A stretch of DNA of 64,000 bases from Nocardioides alcanivorans (GTDB lineage Bacteria; Actinomycetota; Actinomycetes; Propionibacteriales; Nocardioidaceae): positions 62,001 through 126,000 of the forward strand of contig NZ_JAKGRW010000009.1 of NCBI RefSeq assembly GCF_021555175.1. The letters run 5' to 3'. Of this stretch, positions 52,388 to 61,802 are shown piece after piece (the first letter of the stretch is position 1; the number at the start of each line of letters is the position of its first letter). Below the pieces are notes generated by a model that was not told the origin of the DNA, did no database searches, and saw nothing but the letters and a program-made list of their open reading frames with translations. The translations under genes were made by a program, and so were the position numbers.

Positions 52388-53989
52388 TCAGGAATCCCTT
52401 CCGGGGGTGAGGGTGGCGGAATCGGGTCTGATCGCGCGCTTGAGGACCTTGCCGCTCGCGTTGCGGGGCAGGGCATCGACGAAGAGGACCCGTTTGGGTG
52501 CCTTGAAGCGGGCCACCTGGGTCCGGCTCCACTCGATCAGCTCAGCTTCGGTGAGTCTCGTCCCCGCGGCCTTGACGACCACTGCCAGGGGCACCTCGCC
52601 CCAGCGTTCGTCCGGGAGACCGATCACCGCGCATTCGACGATGTCGGGGCGGGCCATGAGGGCGCGCTCCACCTCCGCCGGATAGACGTTCTCGCCGCCC
52701 GAGATGATCATCTCCTTGAGGCGGTCCACGATGAAGAGATAGCCCTCCTCGTCGACGTACCCGACGTCGCCGGTGCGCAGCCACTCGCCGGAGAAGGTCT
52801 CCTCGGTGGCCCGGGGATTGCTCCAGTAGCCGGCCATGCAGTGTGAACCGTGGATCCAGATCTCGCCGGGCTGACCGACCGCGGTGTCGTCGCCGGTCAG
52901 GTGGTCGACGATGCGTAGGTCCACGCTCGGAAGGGGGCGGCCCGCGGATCTGAGCAACCGAGGCTCGGTGAGGCCGCGCTGGTGGTCGCCGTGGTCGAGG
53001 ATGGTGACTCCGCCGGAGGACTCCGTCAAGCCATAGCTCTGCACGAATCGGCATTCCAGGGTCGCGATGGCGGAACGCAACAGTGTCGGCGTGATCGGGG
53101 CCGCGCCATAGATGACGTAGCGCAACTGGGGCAGGCAACCAGGCGTGGCGTCGCGCAACTCCAGTAGTCGCTGGATCACGGTGGGCACCACGACGGCGTG
53201 GGTCACGTGCTGCTCGCGCAGTGTGCTGAGGAGCTCGTCCGGCGCTCCGGGAGTAAAGGCGAGGAGCTCGGCGCCCACCAAGGTGGCGACCAACGCCAGG
53301 CCGAGGCCAGAGATGTGGAAGAACGGGATCGGGGCCATGGCCACCGAGGACTCGTCGAGCTCCAGGAGGTTCTGGACGGCAGCGAGGGCCTGGGCCATGT
53401 TGTGGCCGGTCAGCATCACCCCCTTGGGGTTGCCGGTGGTGCCCGACGAGTAGAGGATCAGTGCGGTCTGCTCCCCGCCCGCGTCGGCCCGTGGGTCGAC
53501 GGCTGGGAGGTCACCGACCCACTCCTCGAGCGCTGCGGTGCTCGCCCCGACCACGAGAGGTGCCCCGGCAGCAGCCTCGACCGCGGGAGCGAGGTGCTGC
53601 TCGCCGGAGCCGATGAAGACCACGCGTGGATCTGCGTCTTCCACGATCCAGGTGACCTCGCGCGGGGCGAGCAGGATGTTGACGGCTGTCGCGATCGCGC
53701 CGATCTTGGCGGCCCCGTAGAGGACGGCGAGGAACTCGGGAGAGTTGCTGGAGACACAGGCCACGCGGTCGCCGGGCTGCACCCCGACGGCGACCAGCCG
53801 TCGAGCGATGCGTGACGAGAGCTCATCGATCTGGCGGAAGGTCGTGGCGCCGGTGCGGGTCCGCATCGCCACGCCGTCCGGGGTGGCGGCGGCACGGGCC
53901 CGGATGATGTCGGCGAGGCGTTCCAGTGGTTGGCCGTCGGGGAGTCGCGAGATCAATCGGGTGTTGGTGTCGCGGTGAGGCATGGTCAT
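52388..53989 (-). CDS. acyl-CoA synthetase (AMP-forming)
   Basis: A 533-residue ANL-superfamily ligase converting a carboxylic acid to its CoA ester. The P-loop is LILYSSGTTGNPKGVMLTG; the hinge region GEWLRTGDVGYVDEEGYLFIVDRLKEMIISGGENVYPAEVE; the catalytic Lys is in PRNASGKVLKRAI. Substrate unclear, but the operon with an acyl-CoA dehydrogenase and the nearby MaoC/crotonase genes fit a beta-oxidation-like route. ATG 53989 or 53983 could be used. Confidence 0.92.
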   Translation of the reverse strand: MTMPHRDTNTRLISRLPDGQPLERLADIIRARAAATPDGVAMRTRTGATTFRQIDELSSRIARRLVAVGVQPGDRVACVSSNSPEFLAVLYGAAKIGAIATAVNILLAPREVTWIVEDADPRVVFIGSGEQHLAPAVEAAAGAPLVVGASTAALEEWVGDLPAVDPRADAGGEQTALILYSSGTTGNPKGVMLTGHNMAQALAAVQNLLELDESSVAMAPIPFFHISGLGLALVATLVGAELLAFTPGAPDELLSTLREQHVTHAVVVPTVIQRLLELRDATPGCLPQLRYVIYGAAPITPTLLRSAIATLECRFVQSYGLTESSGGVTILDHGDHQRGLTEPRLLRSAGRPLPSVDLRIVDHLTGDDTAVGQPGEIWIHGSHCMAGYWSNPRATEETFSGEWLRTGDVGYVDEEGYLFIVDRLKEMIISGGENVYPAEVERALMARPDIVECAVIGLPDERWGEVPLAVVVKAAGTRLTEAELIEWSRTQVARFKAPKRVLFVDALPRNASGKVLKRAIRPDSATLTPGRDS

Positions 53990-54066
53990 CGATCCATTCG
54001 TCGGGAATGAGCACGAGCTGACGCCAGAAGGAGCTCTCCGGCCTGGTGGCCCGTCCGAGTGCTAGC

Positions 54067-54087
54067 ATTCCCTCCGGTCGGTATTAT
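54067..54087 (+). promoter_or_regulatory. candidate TetR operator/promoter before maoC
   Basis: GGTCGGTAT (54076-54084) with a weaker left half (ATTCCCTCC) overlaps TATTAT, a good -10 (54082-54087), between the divergent ligase and MaoC genes. It matches the half-sites at 57392-57409 and 58444-58461. Confidence 0.5.
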
Positions 54088-54104
54088 CCACGAAGGGTCA
54101 CGAA

Positions 54105-54578
54105 ATGTCTGCACCGATGACGACCATCGTCTCCAAGCCCGGTGACCTCCTCGAGATCGTGGGTACGGCGCTCGGTGAGAGCGGTGAGCACCGGATCAGT
54201 CAGGAGCAGATCAACGCGTTCGCGGACGTCACGGGGGATCACCAGTGGATCCATGTCGACGTTGACCGTGCCGCGCAGGGACCCTTCGGGTCGACCATCG
54301 TGCACGGGTTCTTCACGCTCGCGTTGGTGCCGCTGATGCTGGCCGACATCCTCGTGGTCGAGGAGACCTCGATGGGGGTCAACTACGGACTCGACAAGGT
54401 TCGTTTCGTCTCGCCCGTGAAGCCCGACGAGGTGATCCGGGCGCGCGCAACACTGCTGTCCGCGTCGGCGCTCCGGGGCGGGGACGGGGTACAGGCCTCG
54501 GCGCGTGTCACCGTGGAGCGAACTGCAGATGACAGTGTCTGCTGCGTCGCGGACATAGTCTTTCGCTACTACAACTGA
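54105..54578 (+). CDS. MaoC-family dehydratase
   Basis: A 157-residue single hot-dog MaoC protein. The hydratase motif is INAFADVTGDHQWIHVDVDRAAQGPFGSTIVHGFF, with the catalytic Asp (DVTGDH) and His. It hydrates enoyl-CoA to (R)-3-hydroxyacyl-CoA. It is 26 bp upstream of the tetR gene, same strand, and divergent from the ligase operon. Confidence 0.93.
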   Translation: MSAPMTTIVSKPGDLLEIVGTALGESGEHRISQEQINAFADVTGDHQWIHVDVDRAAQGPFGSTIVHGFFTLALVPLMLADILVVEETSMGVNYGLDKVRFVSPVKPDEVIRARATLLSASALRGGDGVQASARVTVERTADDSVCCVADIVFRYYN

Positions 54579-54604
54579 GCGATTCGTCGAAACGGGGAAG
54601 AGTG

Positions 54605-55249
54605 ATGTCAGAGGAGAAGAAGTCCGGTCGACGCCGGTGGCCCGACGGCTATGACCCAGGACGGACCCGGAGCCAACTGGTCGACAGCGCTCTGCGTCTC
54701 TTCGAGGAGCAAGGCTTCGATCGGACGTCCCTGCAGCAGATCGTCTCCGAAGCGGGGCTCACCAAGGGGGCCTTCTATCACCACTTCCAGAGCAAGGAAG
54801 ACCTTCTCTGGCAGATCCAGGACGAATACCTCGCCTCCCAGTGGGAGGCAGCCGTGGCGATCGCCGAGAGCGGCCGAGATCCGATCCAGAAGATTCGCTC
54901 CCTGATCCTGCTCAGCCTCGAGGGAGTCGCCGAGCACCGGCCACACGTCGCGATCTTCCAGCAGGAGCGGCGCAACCTGACCGGTGAGCGGCTGGCTGAC
55001 GTCACTGCCAAGCGGGACCGGGTCGACCTGCTCTTCCGGGACACGGTGCAAGCCGCCATCGATGCCGGTCAACTCAGGGCGGACGCCAGCCCGCGTCTGG
55101 TCACCTTCGGCATCCTCGGCATGTGTGCCTGGGCCTTCCAGTGGTTCCGCCCTGGTGGAAGCATGAAGATCCAGGACGTGGCCGACCAGTTCTCCGCGAT
55201 GGTCCTCGACGGGCTGGCTGTGGACCGGGCCGCCTTCCCGAGCAAGTAG
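54605..55249 (+). CDS. TetR family regulator of the catabolic region
   Basis: A 214-residue TetR repressor. HTH residues 25-70: LVDSALRLFEEQGFDRTSLQQIVSEAGLTKGAFYHHFQSKEDLLWQI. The C-terminal domain resembles regulators that bind acyl-CoA or related thioesters. It lies in an operon with MaoC. Related operator-like sequences occur before maoC, the enoyl-CoA hydratase/hydrolase pair and the ABC importer, so it is the best candidate regulator of all of them. GTG 54602 precedes ATG 54605. Confidence 0.92.
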   Translation: MSEEKKSGRRRWPDGYDPGRTRSQLVDSALRLFEEQGFDRTSLQQIVSEAGLTKGAFYHHFQSKEDLLWQIQDEYLASQWEAAVAIAESGRDPIQKIRSLILLSLEGVAEHRPHVAIFQQERRNLTGERLADVTAKRDRVDLLFRDTVQAAIDAGQLRADASPRLVTFGILGMCAWAFQWFRPGGSMKIQDVADQFSAMVLDGLAVDRAAFPSK

Positions 55250-55319
55250 GTCGCGGCGACCGAACCGGTCCGACGCGTGTGTCGCGTGGCCGGGCCGGTC
55301 GCCGCCCCCGGTCGCCGTG

Positions 55320-56654
55320 TCAGGAGCCCGGGATCAGGAACCGGCCCCGGTGGAAACCCAGGGCAGTCAGTTGCGAGGGCTTGTGGTGCACCTCGTCGAC
55401 GTCAACGAGGATGATGACGTGGTCACCACTCGTGATCAGCTGCCCCGGGTGCCCGACGAGAGTGGCCGCGGTGTTCTCGATGATCGGCACGCCGTCTGGG
55501 CCCGATGCCCACTCGACACCCTCCAGCTTGGCTTCGCCGCTCAGTCCTGACGTGGCGAAACGACGGGCCAGATCCTCTTGGTCCTCGCGCAGGATGTGGA
55601 CCGAGATCCGCTGCGCCACCTCGAGCACGGAGAAGCTCGACGACGACGTGGCCAAGCAGAACAGCACCTGGGGTGGGTCGAGCGAGACCGACGTGAACGA
55701 GTTGACCGTCAAGGCGGCCAGTCGGCCGTCGGCCGTGACGGCCGTGACGGCCGTGACGCCGGTCGGGAACTGCCCGCAGGCGTCACGGAACTCGCGCGAG
55801 TCGAAGAGGGGCGTGGTGCGTGGCTCAGCCATGGAGTCCTGCCTGACGAGACGATGCGGACGAGGGGTGCGCAGGGAGGACTCCAGCTCGATCAGATAGA
55901 GCGGATTCTCCTCCGAGTCATGCACGACGTGGAGCGGCCCGTTGGGACTCGACACCGGCCCCAGCACTGAGGCGCCGCCCAGGTTGACCACTTGCTCGAT
56001 CGAGTCGTCGAGTGCGGCGACGTTGAAGTAGGGGACCCAGCGGGCAGGGATCTCGTTGGGCCAACTGCTCTCCAGAGCCAGCAGGCCAGCCACCGGACGC
56101 CCCTCCAGCTTGAGCACGGAATAGGGCTGGCCCATCGTGGAGCGGAGCTGGTCGGTGGTGAATCCGAAGAGCGCGCCGTAGAAGGCGGCAGTCCCTGCGG
56201 GGTCACCCGTGGAGATCTCGTTCCAGCACAGGGAACCGATCGAGTTCAGGGTCTCCACCCCGGCCCGAGCGCCTGCCTCATAGAGCCCCAGTACGGCGCC
56301 ATGCGGGTCCACGATGGTGGCTCCGGTGCCGGCTGCCGGCAGGTGTCGCGGTTCCAGCAGGACCGTTGCGCCCAAGGAGATGGCTCGGGAGATGGCCGAC
56401 TCCATCTCGTCCACGGCGAAGTAGGTGATCCAGCCGTGCCGACGTCCTGAGTGCAGCAGAGCGGCGTCGATGATGCCTGCCACGTCGTGGCCGTCCGCTT
56501 CGCAGATCCGGTAGCTGCCCTGGCCGAGCTGTTCGCGACGTACGGTCCAGCCCATCAGGTCCCGGAAGAATGCCTCGGCCTGATCGGGCCGGGCCGTGCA
56601 CAATTCCACCCACGCCGGCTCGCCCGGTGCGAAGTGTGTGGTCAAGCGGTTCAT
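55320..56654 (-). CDS. VOC-VOC-flavin reductase fusion (possibly two genes)
   Basis: A 444-residue reading frame. Residues 1-130 and 135-265 are two VOC modules (GEPAWVELCTARPDQAEAFFRDLMGW; GSLCWNEISTGDPAGTAAFYGALFGF), similar to Cfp30B-like proteins. Residues 275-444 are a flavin reductase/FMN-binding split barrel (REFRDACGQFPTGVTAVTAV, ALTVNSFTSVSLDPPQVLFCL). If one base is missing in GGGG 55864-55867, the VOC protein would end shortly after residue 275 and the reductase would start at MAEPRTTPLF, so the fusion may be an artefact. Overlaps the hydratase stop (ATGA). Confidence 0.85.
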   Translation of the reverse strand: MNRLTTHFAPGEPAWVELCTARPDQAEAFFRDLMGWTVRREQLGQGSYRICEADGHDVAGIIDAALLHSGRRHGWITYFAVDEMESAISRAISLGATVLLEPRHLPAAGTGATIVDPHGAVLGLYEAGARAGVETLNSIGSLCWNEISTGDPAGTAAFYGALFGFTTDQLRSTMGQPYSVLKLEGRPVAGLLALESSWPNEIPARWVPYFNVAALDDSIEQVVNLGGASVLGPVSSPNGPLHVVHDSEENPLYLIELESSLRTPRPHRLVRQDSMAEPRTTPLFDSREFRDACGQFPTGVTAVTAVTADGRLAALTVNSFTSVSLDPPQVLFCLATSSSSFSVLEVAQRISVHILREDQEDLARRFATSGLSGEAKLEGVEWASGPDGVPIIENTAATLVGHPGQLITSGDHVIILVDVDEVHHKPSQLTALGFHRGRFLIPGS

Positions 56655-57382
56655 CGGTCGCCTCCCTGGGCCAGGGCGGCGACCACCGTCCAGGCCGAGA
56701 TCTCATACGCCTGGTCTGGTCGGCCGGTCGTTCGGCTCGACTCCACCACCTCGACCAGGGCACGCAGGGCTCCGGCAGGGATCGAGGCGAGCGTGTCGAC
56801 CAGGGCAGTGACCTGCTCATCCAGCTCATCTGCTGCGACGACCCGGGAGACCAACCCCCACCTGGCGAGTTGCGGTGCGTCGGCACTGCCATGGGTGAGC
56901 AGTGCGTAGGCCTGGGGCCGCGGCAGGCGCTGCGCGATGGTGTGCCCGACCCCGGCCGGCGCGAAGCCGAAGCCGACCTCCGGCAGTGAGAGCTGGACGT
57001 CGTCCGCCGCAAGGCTCATGTGCAGGGCGCTGAGCAGGCCGACGCCGAAGCCGATCACCTTGCCGCGGACTCCAGCCACGACCGGGACGGGCAGGTCGCG
57101 GATCCTGGCCAGGGCTTCGTCGCTCTCGCGCAGGCCCGCGCTGACGGCGTCGCGGCCGCTGGCGGCCAGATCGGGGAACGAGCGGGTGTCCCAACCGCCG
57201 CAGAAGTGGCGTCCGGCCATCTCGAGCCGGATCACCGAGCAGTGGGGATGGGCGGCTGCTTCCTCGAGCACGGTGACGAGTTCGGTGAGTTGGTCGAGCC
57301 CGAAGCTGTTGCCCTGCGCGGAGTTGTCATAGCGGACGACGGCGATCCGAGCGCCGCGATCACGTGACAAGGTGGTAGACAT
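56651..57382 (-). CDS. enoyl-CoA hydratase/isomerase
   Basis: A 243-residue crotonase. Oxyanion hole: MAGRHFCGGWDTRSF and GVRGKVIGFGVGLLSALH; active-site segment LSLPEVGFGFAPAGVGHTI. Shorter than typical (about 260) and with diverged catalytic residues, so it may be an isomerase or ring hydrolase. Start ATG 57382. Divergent from the hydrolase gene over a TetR-type operator at 57392-57409. Confidence 0.88.
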   Translation of the reverse strand: MSTTLSRDRGARIAVVRYDNSAQGNSFGLDQLTELVTVLEEAAAHPHCSVIRLEMAGRHFCGGWDTRSFPDLAASGRDAVSAGLRESDEALARIRDLPVPVVAGVRGKVIGFGVGLLSALHMSLAADDVQLSLPEVGFGFAPAGVGHTIAQRLPRPQAYALLTHGSADAPQLARWGLVSRVVAADELDEQVTALVDTLASIPAGALRALVEVVESSRTTGRPDQAYEISAWTVVAALAQGGDR

Positions 57383-57391
57383 GGTGAGATC

Positions 57392-57409
57392 ATACGTACC
57401 AGTCGGTAT
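57392..57409. promoter_or_regulatory. TetR-type operator, hydratase/hydrolase intergenic
   Basis: ATACGTACCAGTCGGTAT; on the minus strand it reads ATACCGACTGGTACGTAT. It resembles the site at 58444-58461 (ATACCGGCTGGTCGGTAC) and lies ten bases from the hydratase start, where a repressor would block both divergent genes. Confidence 0.6.
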
Positions 57410-57453
57410 GAATGTAAACCGGATATCTGCAGCCAGCCCGGAAAGGTGTCGAA

Positions 57454-58313
57454 ATGGTCCAGTTGGAGAATGGCCCGCGCAAGGTGGGGGTCGACGGATA
57501 TCGACTGCACTGCGAGGTCGTCGGTGCAGGAGCGCCCTTGCTCGTCGTGCACGGAGGCATGGGTTACGGACACCAGGGCTTCCGGCCCTGGCTCGACCCC
57601 TCGGCACCCGGCGGACCGTGATCTACGTCGACCTGCCCGGCAATGGTGGCAGCGACACCCCAGTCGACTATGAGCAGTGGGCGAGTGTGGATCGGCTCTC
57701 CGATGCCCTTCACGAGCTCCGCCTCGCTCTCGGCGTGGACACGTGGAGCGTGTTCGGCCACTCCTTCGGTGGGTACGTCGTGCAGTCCTACGCGATCGAC
57801 CATCCCGACGACCTCGATGCCCTCGTCATCTCGTGCTCGACGTCGATCCTGGACCACATGGACGAGTCGATGAGACAGGCCCGCATCGCCAGTCACAGTG
57901 ACGAGCAGTTCGAGACGATCCGGGACCATCTGATGGTCCCCAAGGCGAGCGACGCCGAGTTCGACCAGATCACCGCGCAGGTGCGGTCGGCGTACTTCGC
58001 GGACCCCGACTTCCTCGGTCGCGACGTGCCGATGCCCAGTGGGGGCAGCGCGGCTGCCTTCAATGCCACCTTGCGAGTCTGGGAGAACTCCGATCTCTCC
58101 GGTCGAATCGGGGAGATCGCGGACACGCCGACCCTCGTTCTCGGGGCGGCGCGCGACTGGACCTTCCCGGTGGCGGTCGGGGCACGTCGTACCCATGGGC
58201 TGATCCCCGGCTCCGCCTACCACGAGTTCGCGGACTCCGGTCACTTTCCCTACGTCGAGGAGAACGAGGAGTTCGTGGCCGTCGTCTCGCGGTGGCTCGA
58301 CGAACGCGCGTGA
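57454..58313 (+). pseudogene. alpha/beta hydrolase, frameshifted
   Basis: A hydrolase of about 287 residues. The N-terminal frame (ATG 57454) reads VGVDGYRLHCEVVGAGAPLLVVHGGMGYGHQGFRPWLD (oxyanion loop HGG). After CCCC 57597-57600 the other frame continues RTVIYVDLPGNGGSDTPVDY, DTWSVFGHSFGGYVVQSYA (nucleophile Ser in GHSFGG), LVLGAARDWTFP (Asp) and FADSGHFPYVEENEEF (His). One added C joins them as LDPLGTRRTVIY. It fits meta-cleavage-product or epoxide-hydrolase-like enzymes. Confidence 0.87.
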
Positions 58314-58435
58314 TGCCGCACTGTCGCCGACGAACCTCGACGCGGTGCTGACCGCGACCGGCCCGTCCGGCGAGGCCGTCGGGACGCGAAATCGTGAGCT
58401 GCGAGTGCTCATGTGACAGCGGTCTCATTTCTCTG

Positions 58436-58464
58436 TTGACTTGATACCGGCTGGTCGGTACTTT
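58436..58464 (+). promoter_or_regulatory. promoter with embedded TetR-type operator before the ABC importer
   Basis: TTGACT (58436-58441), 17 bases, then TACTTT (58459-58464). The operator ATACCGGCTGGTCGGTAC (58444-58461) fills the spacer, so bound repressor would exclude RNA polymerase. This is the best copy of the shared operator. Confidence 0.7.
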
Positions 58465-58540
58465 ATGAATCGTCGTCTCGGAAACCTTCAATCCCAGTCA
58501 TGCCCCAGAGCTCGACACTCCGCAGGAAAGATGAGGGACC

Positions 58541-60060
58541 ATGTTCAATCGCAAGGGCAAGGGGATGCGTCGTTCGGCGACCGTCCTCGCCGTGGCCGGG
58601 CTGATGCTGCCCGGTCTCGCGGCATGTGGGAGCGACAGCTCCGCCACGAGCAGCTCCGACACCCTCCGGGTCGTCCTGGCCGCCCAACCCACCACCCTGG
58701 ACCCGATCGCCGGCGCTCGCTCCGGCCAAGTCGTCTGGGACACGGTCATCGAACCGCTGGTTCACACTGACCTCGATCTCGAGCCCACCAAGGACGGTTT
58801 GGTCACCGACTGGGAACGCACTGACGACACCACCTGGTCGTTGACCCTGCGCGACGGGGTCACCTTCAGCAACGGCGAGCCCGCCGACGCCGAAGCAGCC
58901 GTCTTCGCGTTGACCAAGGTCCGCGACGAACCGACCTCGATCCTCAAGTCGTTCTGGACGAACGCCGAGTCGTTCGAGGCACCGGACCCGACGACGCTCG
59001 TGATCAAGACCAAGGCACCGCAGTACGACCTGGTCAACAATCTCGGCACGATCTACATGATCCCGCCGAAGTACTACGAGGAGCAGGGACCGGAGGGCTT
59101 CTCCGCTGCACCGATCGGCACCGGGCCCTACCTCTTCGAGGGACAGCGCGCGGGCCGCGACATGACGGTGGTTCGCAACGGCGACTACTGGGGTGACGCA
59201 GCCGAGACGGAGAAGATCGTCTACAGCTGGTCCTCCGAGGCGTCTCAGCGCCTGGCCCTGCTGCGCAGCGGCAGTGCCGACGTCGTCTATGACCTGCCCC
59301 CACCCAGCAGGAAGAAGCGAAGAAGGCCGGACTCGAGGTGATAGCAACGGAGTCCGCCATGAAGATCGTCGGGTTCCTGCAGACCGACAAGGCTCCCTTC
59401 GACGATCCCGACGTCGCGAAGGCGGCGGCCCTGGCGGTCGACCGCGATCAGATCGTCAACGGCATCTTCAATGGTGCTGCGGCGTCCGACGGCGGCCTGC
59501 TCAACGTCAAGCCTGGTGAACAACCCGACGATGTCGTCACCCAGGACGTGGACAAGGCGAAGGACCTGATGGCCGGACGTTCGGTGAAGATCAGGCTCAC
59601 CTACCCCGCTGGGCAGTACGTCAACATCGAAGAGGTTGCGCAGGCCGTCGGTGGCCAGCTGGAGGCCGTCGGGTTCACGGTCAAGTACAACCCGATCGAC
59701 TACGGCAGCCTGGTCACCCAGGTCGGAGGCGGCGAGCTGGACGGTCTCTACATCTTCGCCGCGGTCCCGAACGTCGCGGTGCCGTCGTTCTTCGTCAACG
59801 GCTTCGTTCGCTCCGCCTCCATCACCAAGAACTGTGGGTCGCCGGAACTCGACGCGATGGCCGACGAGGCCGTCACTGCCCCGGACCGGGAGGCTGCGGA
59901 ATCGGTGTTCGACGAGATCAACCGCATCGCGGTCGTGGAGAGGAACTGCTACATCCCTCTCTATCGTCAGGTGTACGCGATCGCCACGGCCGACAACGTC
60001 TCCGGCCTGGTCTACAACCCGATCAACGCCACTGACTTCACTGGCGTGACTGTCGACTGA
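58541..60060 (+). pseudogene. ABC importer substrate-binding lipoprotein, frameshifted
   Basis: A family 5 (dipeptide/nickel-type) binding protein of about 506 residues. The signal and lipobox are MFNRKGKGMRRSATVLAVAG and LPGLAAC (Cys about 28). SSDTLRVVLAAQPTTLDPIAG, LVTDWERTDDTTWSLTLRDGVTFSNGEP are typical. The frame breaks at CCCCC 59297-59301; one extra C restores DLPPTQQEEAKKAGLEVIATESAMKIVGF. It captures an oligopeptide-like or other organic ligand outside the cell and delivers it to the permeases downstream. Confidence 0.9.
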
Positions 60061-60061
60061 C

Positions 60062-60895
60062 ATGACCAGCACCTCTCCTGAGACCAGCCATGTCGGTGTG
60101 GACTCCTCCACGCCGACATGGCCGGTGCTGAGCATCACCGATCTCGTCGTCGAGCACCGGCGTGAGAAGACCCGGGATCTCTTCCGGGCAGTCGGCGGCG
60201 TCTCCTTGACCATGCAGCCGGGCGACACCCTCGGCGTGGTCGGGGAGTCGGGCTCGGGCAAGACCACGCTGGCCATGGCCGCCACCGGCCTGGGCCCCCG
60301 CACGTCGGGGAGGATCGAACTCCTCGGCCGAGACCTGGACACGCTGGGCAAGCGACAATTGCGGGCCCTGCGCCCCGAGGTCCAAGTCGTCTTCCAGGAT
60401 CCCCACGGCTCGTTGGACCCGCGTCAATCGGTGCGGTCAGGATTCCGCGAGCTGCGCAAGTTGCAGCCCAAGCGCACCTCCTGGATCAGCGACACGGCCC
60501 TTCTGGAGAAGGTGCGCCTGGGACCCGAGATGCTCAACCGCTATCCACACCAGCTCAGTGGGGGACAGGCACAACGTGTCTGCATCGCTCGTGCCCTGCT
60601 GATGCGGCCTCGCCTGATCGTGGCCGACGAACCCACGTCTGGTCTCGACGTCTCCGTCCAGGCCGACGTCCTCGACCTGCTGCGTGAGTCGCTCGCCGAC
60701 AGCGGTGCGTCCATGCTCTTCATCAGTCACGACCTCGCCGTCGTGCAGAACCTGTGCAGCCACGTCATGGTGATGCTCCACGGTGAAGTGGTCGAGGCGG
60801 GTCCGACAGCAAGCGTCTTGAGCGCGCCCCGACACGACTACACCCGCAAGCTGCTGGACGCGATGCCGGGAGCCCGATGGAGGGAGAAGCAATGA
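60062..60895 (+). CDS. dipeptide-type ABC importer ATPase (DppF-like)
   Basis: A 277-residue ATPase: VVGESGSGKTTLAMA (Walker A), VVFQDPHGSLDPRQ (Q-loop, characteristic of OppF/DppF), LSGGQAQRVCIARALLMRPRLIVADEPTSGLDVSVQ, FISHDLAVVQNLC, and the C-terminal oligopeptide-type tail APRHDYTRKLLDAMP. It starts one base after the binding-protein stop; its TGA overlaps the permease start (ATGA). Confidence 0.94.
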   Translation: MTSTSPETSHVGVDSSTPTWPVLSITDLVVEHRREKTRDLFRAVGGVSLTMQPGDTLGVVGESGSGKTTLAMAATGLGPRTSGRIELLGRDLDTLGKRQLRALRPEVQVVFQDPHGSLDPRQSVRSGFRELRKLQPKRTSWISDTALLEKVRLGPEMLNRYPHQLSGGQAQRVCIARALLMRPRLIVADEPTSGLDVSVQADVLDLLRESLADSGASMLFISHDLAVVQNLCSHVMVMLHGEVVEAGPTASVLSAPRHDYTRKLLDAMPGARWREKQ

Positions 60896-61802
60896 TCCGC
60901 CGCATTCTCGTCCGGGTGGTCGCGGTCCTCGTCACCTTGTTGATCGCGATCAGCATCGCCTTCGCCCTGGGGCGCCTGTCCGGTGATCCGACGGCAACCA
61001 TCCTCGGCCCCATGGCCACCCAGGACCAGCGCGCGGAGCTGCGCGCCGAGCTCGGTCTCGACCAGCCACTGCTCGCCCAGTACTTCGACTATCTGCGCGG
61101 GGTGTTCACCGGCGACCTGGGCAACTCACTGCAGTTCTACCAACCCAATCTGACCATGATCCTCGACCGGCTCCCCTTCACCCTGCAGCTCGTCGGTGCC
61201 GGCATGCTCATCGCCGTCGTGGTCGGCGTACCCCTCGGGGTCCTGGCCGCCACCCGCGAGGGAAGCTGGTGGGACCGGATGGCGTCCGCCCTGGCCCTGG
61301 TGGGCCAGTCGATCCCCGTCTTCTGGCTCGGGATGATGCTGGTGCTGCTCTTCGCGGTCCAGTGGGGATGCTCCCCGCTGGCCAGTCGGGCAGCCTCCAG
61401 CACCTGGTGTTGCCGGCGTTCACCATGGCGCTCTATCCCATGGCACACGTCGCGCGACTCACCCGGGCCACGATGAGCGACGTGCTCCGTGAGCCCTACA
61501 TCGACGCGGCACGCGCCCGCGGCCTGAGTACCCGCAGCGTGGTGTGGAAGCACGCCTTCAAGAACTCCTCGCTGCCCGTGCTCACCATCGTCGTCCTCCA
61601 GGCCGGCACGCTGCTGTCCGGCGCCGTCGCCGTCGAATACGTCTACGCCTGGCCGGGACTGGGCCAACTCGCCCTCCAGGCGATCCAGTTCCGTGACTTC
61701 CCGCTGGTCCAGGCGATCGTCGTGTTCGGCGCCGTCTCCTTCGTCCTGCTCAACCAACTGGTCGATGTGCTCCATGCCGTCATCGACCCGAGAGTGAGGT
61801 GA
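60892..61802 (+). pseudogene. ABC importer permease 1 (DppB-like), frameshifted
   Basis: A DppB-type permease of about 303 residues. N-terminus IRRILVRVVAVLVTLLIAISIAFALGRLSGDPT, then QRAELRAELGLDQPLLAQYFDYLRGVFTGDLGNS. The frame breaks at GGGG 61374-61377; one added G gives AVQWGMLPAGQSGSLQHLVLPAFTMAL and continues with the EAA-like coupling helix REPYIDAARARGLS to the end. Six hydrophobic helices in total. Translationally coupled to its neighbours. Confidence 0.9.

Noticed and set aside
58314..58435. Possible small gene between hydrolase and importer promoter
   Set aside because: No start with support and no coding signal; I see only the approach to the promoter.
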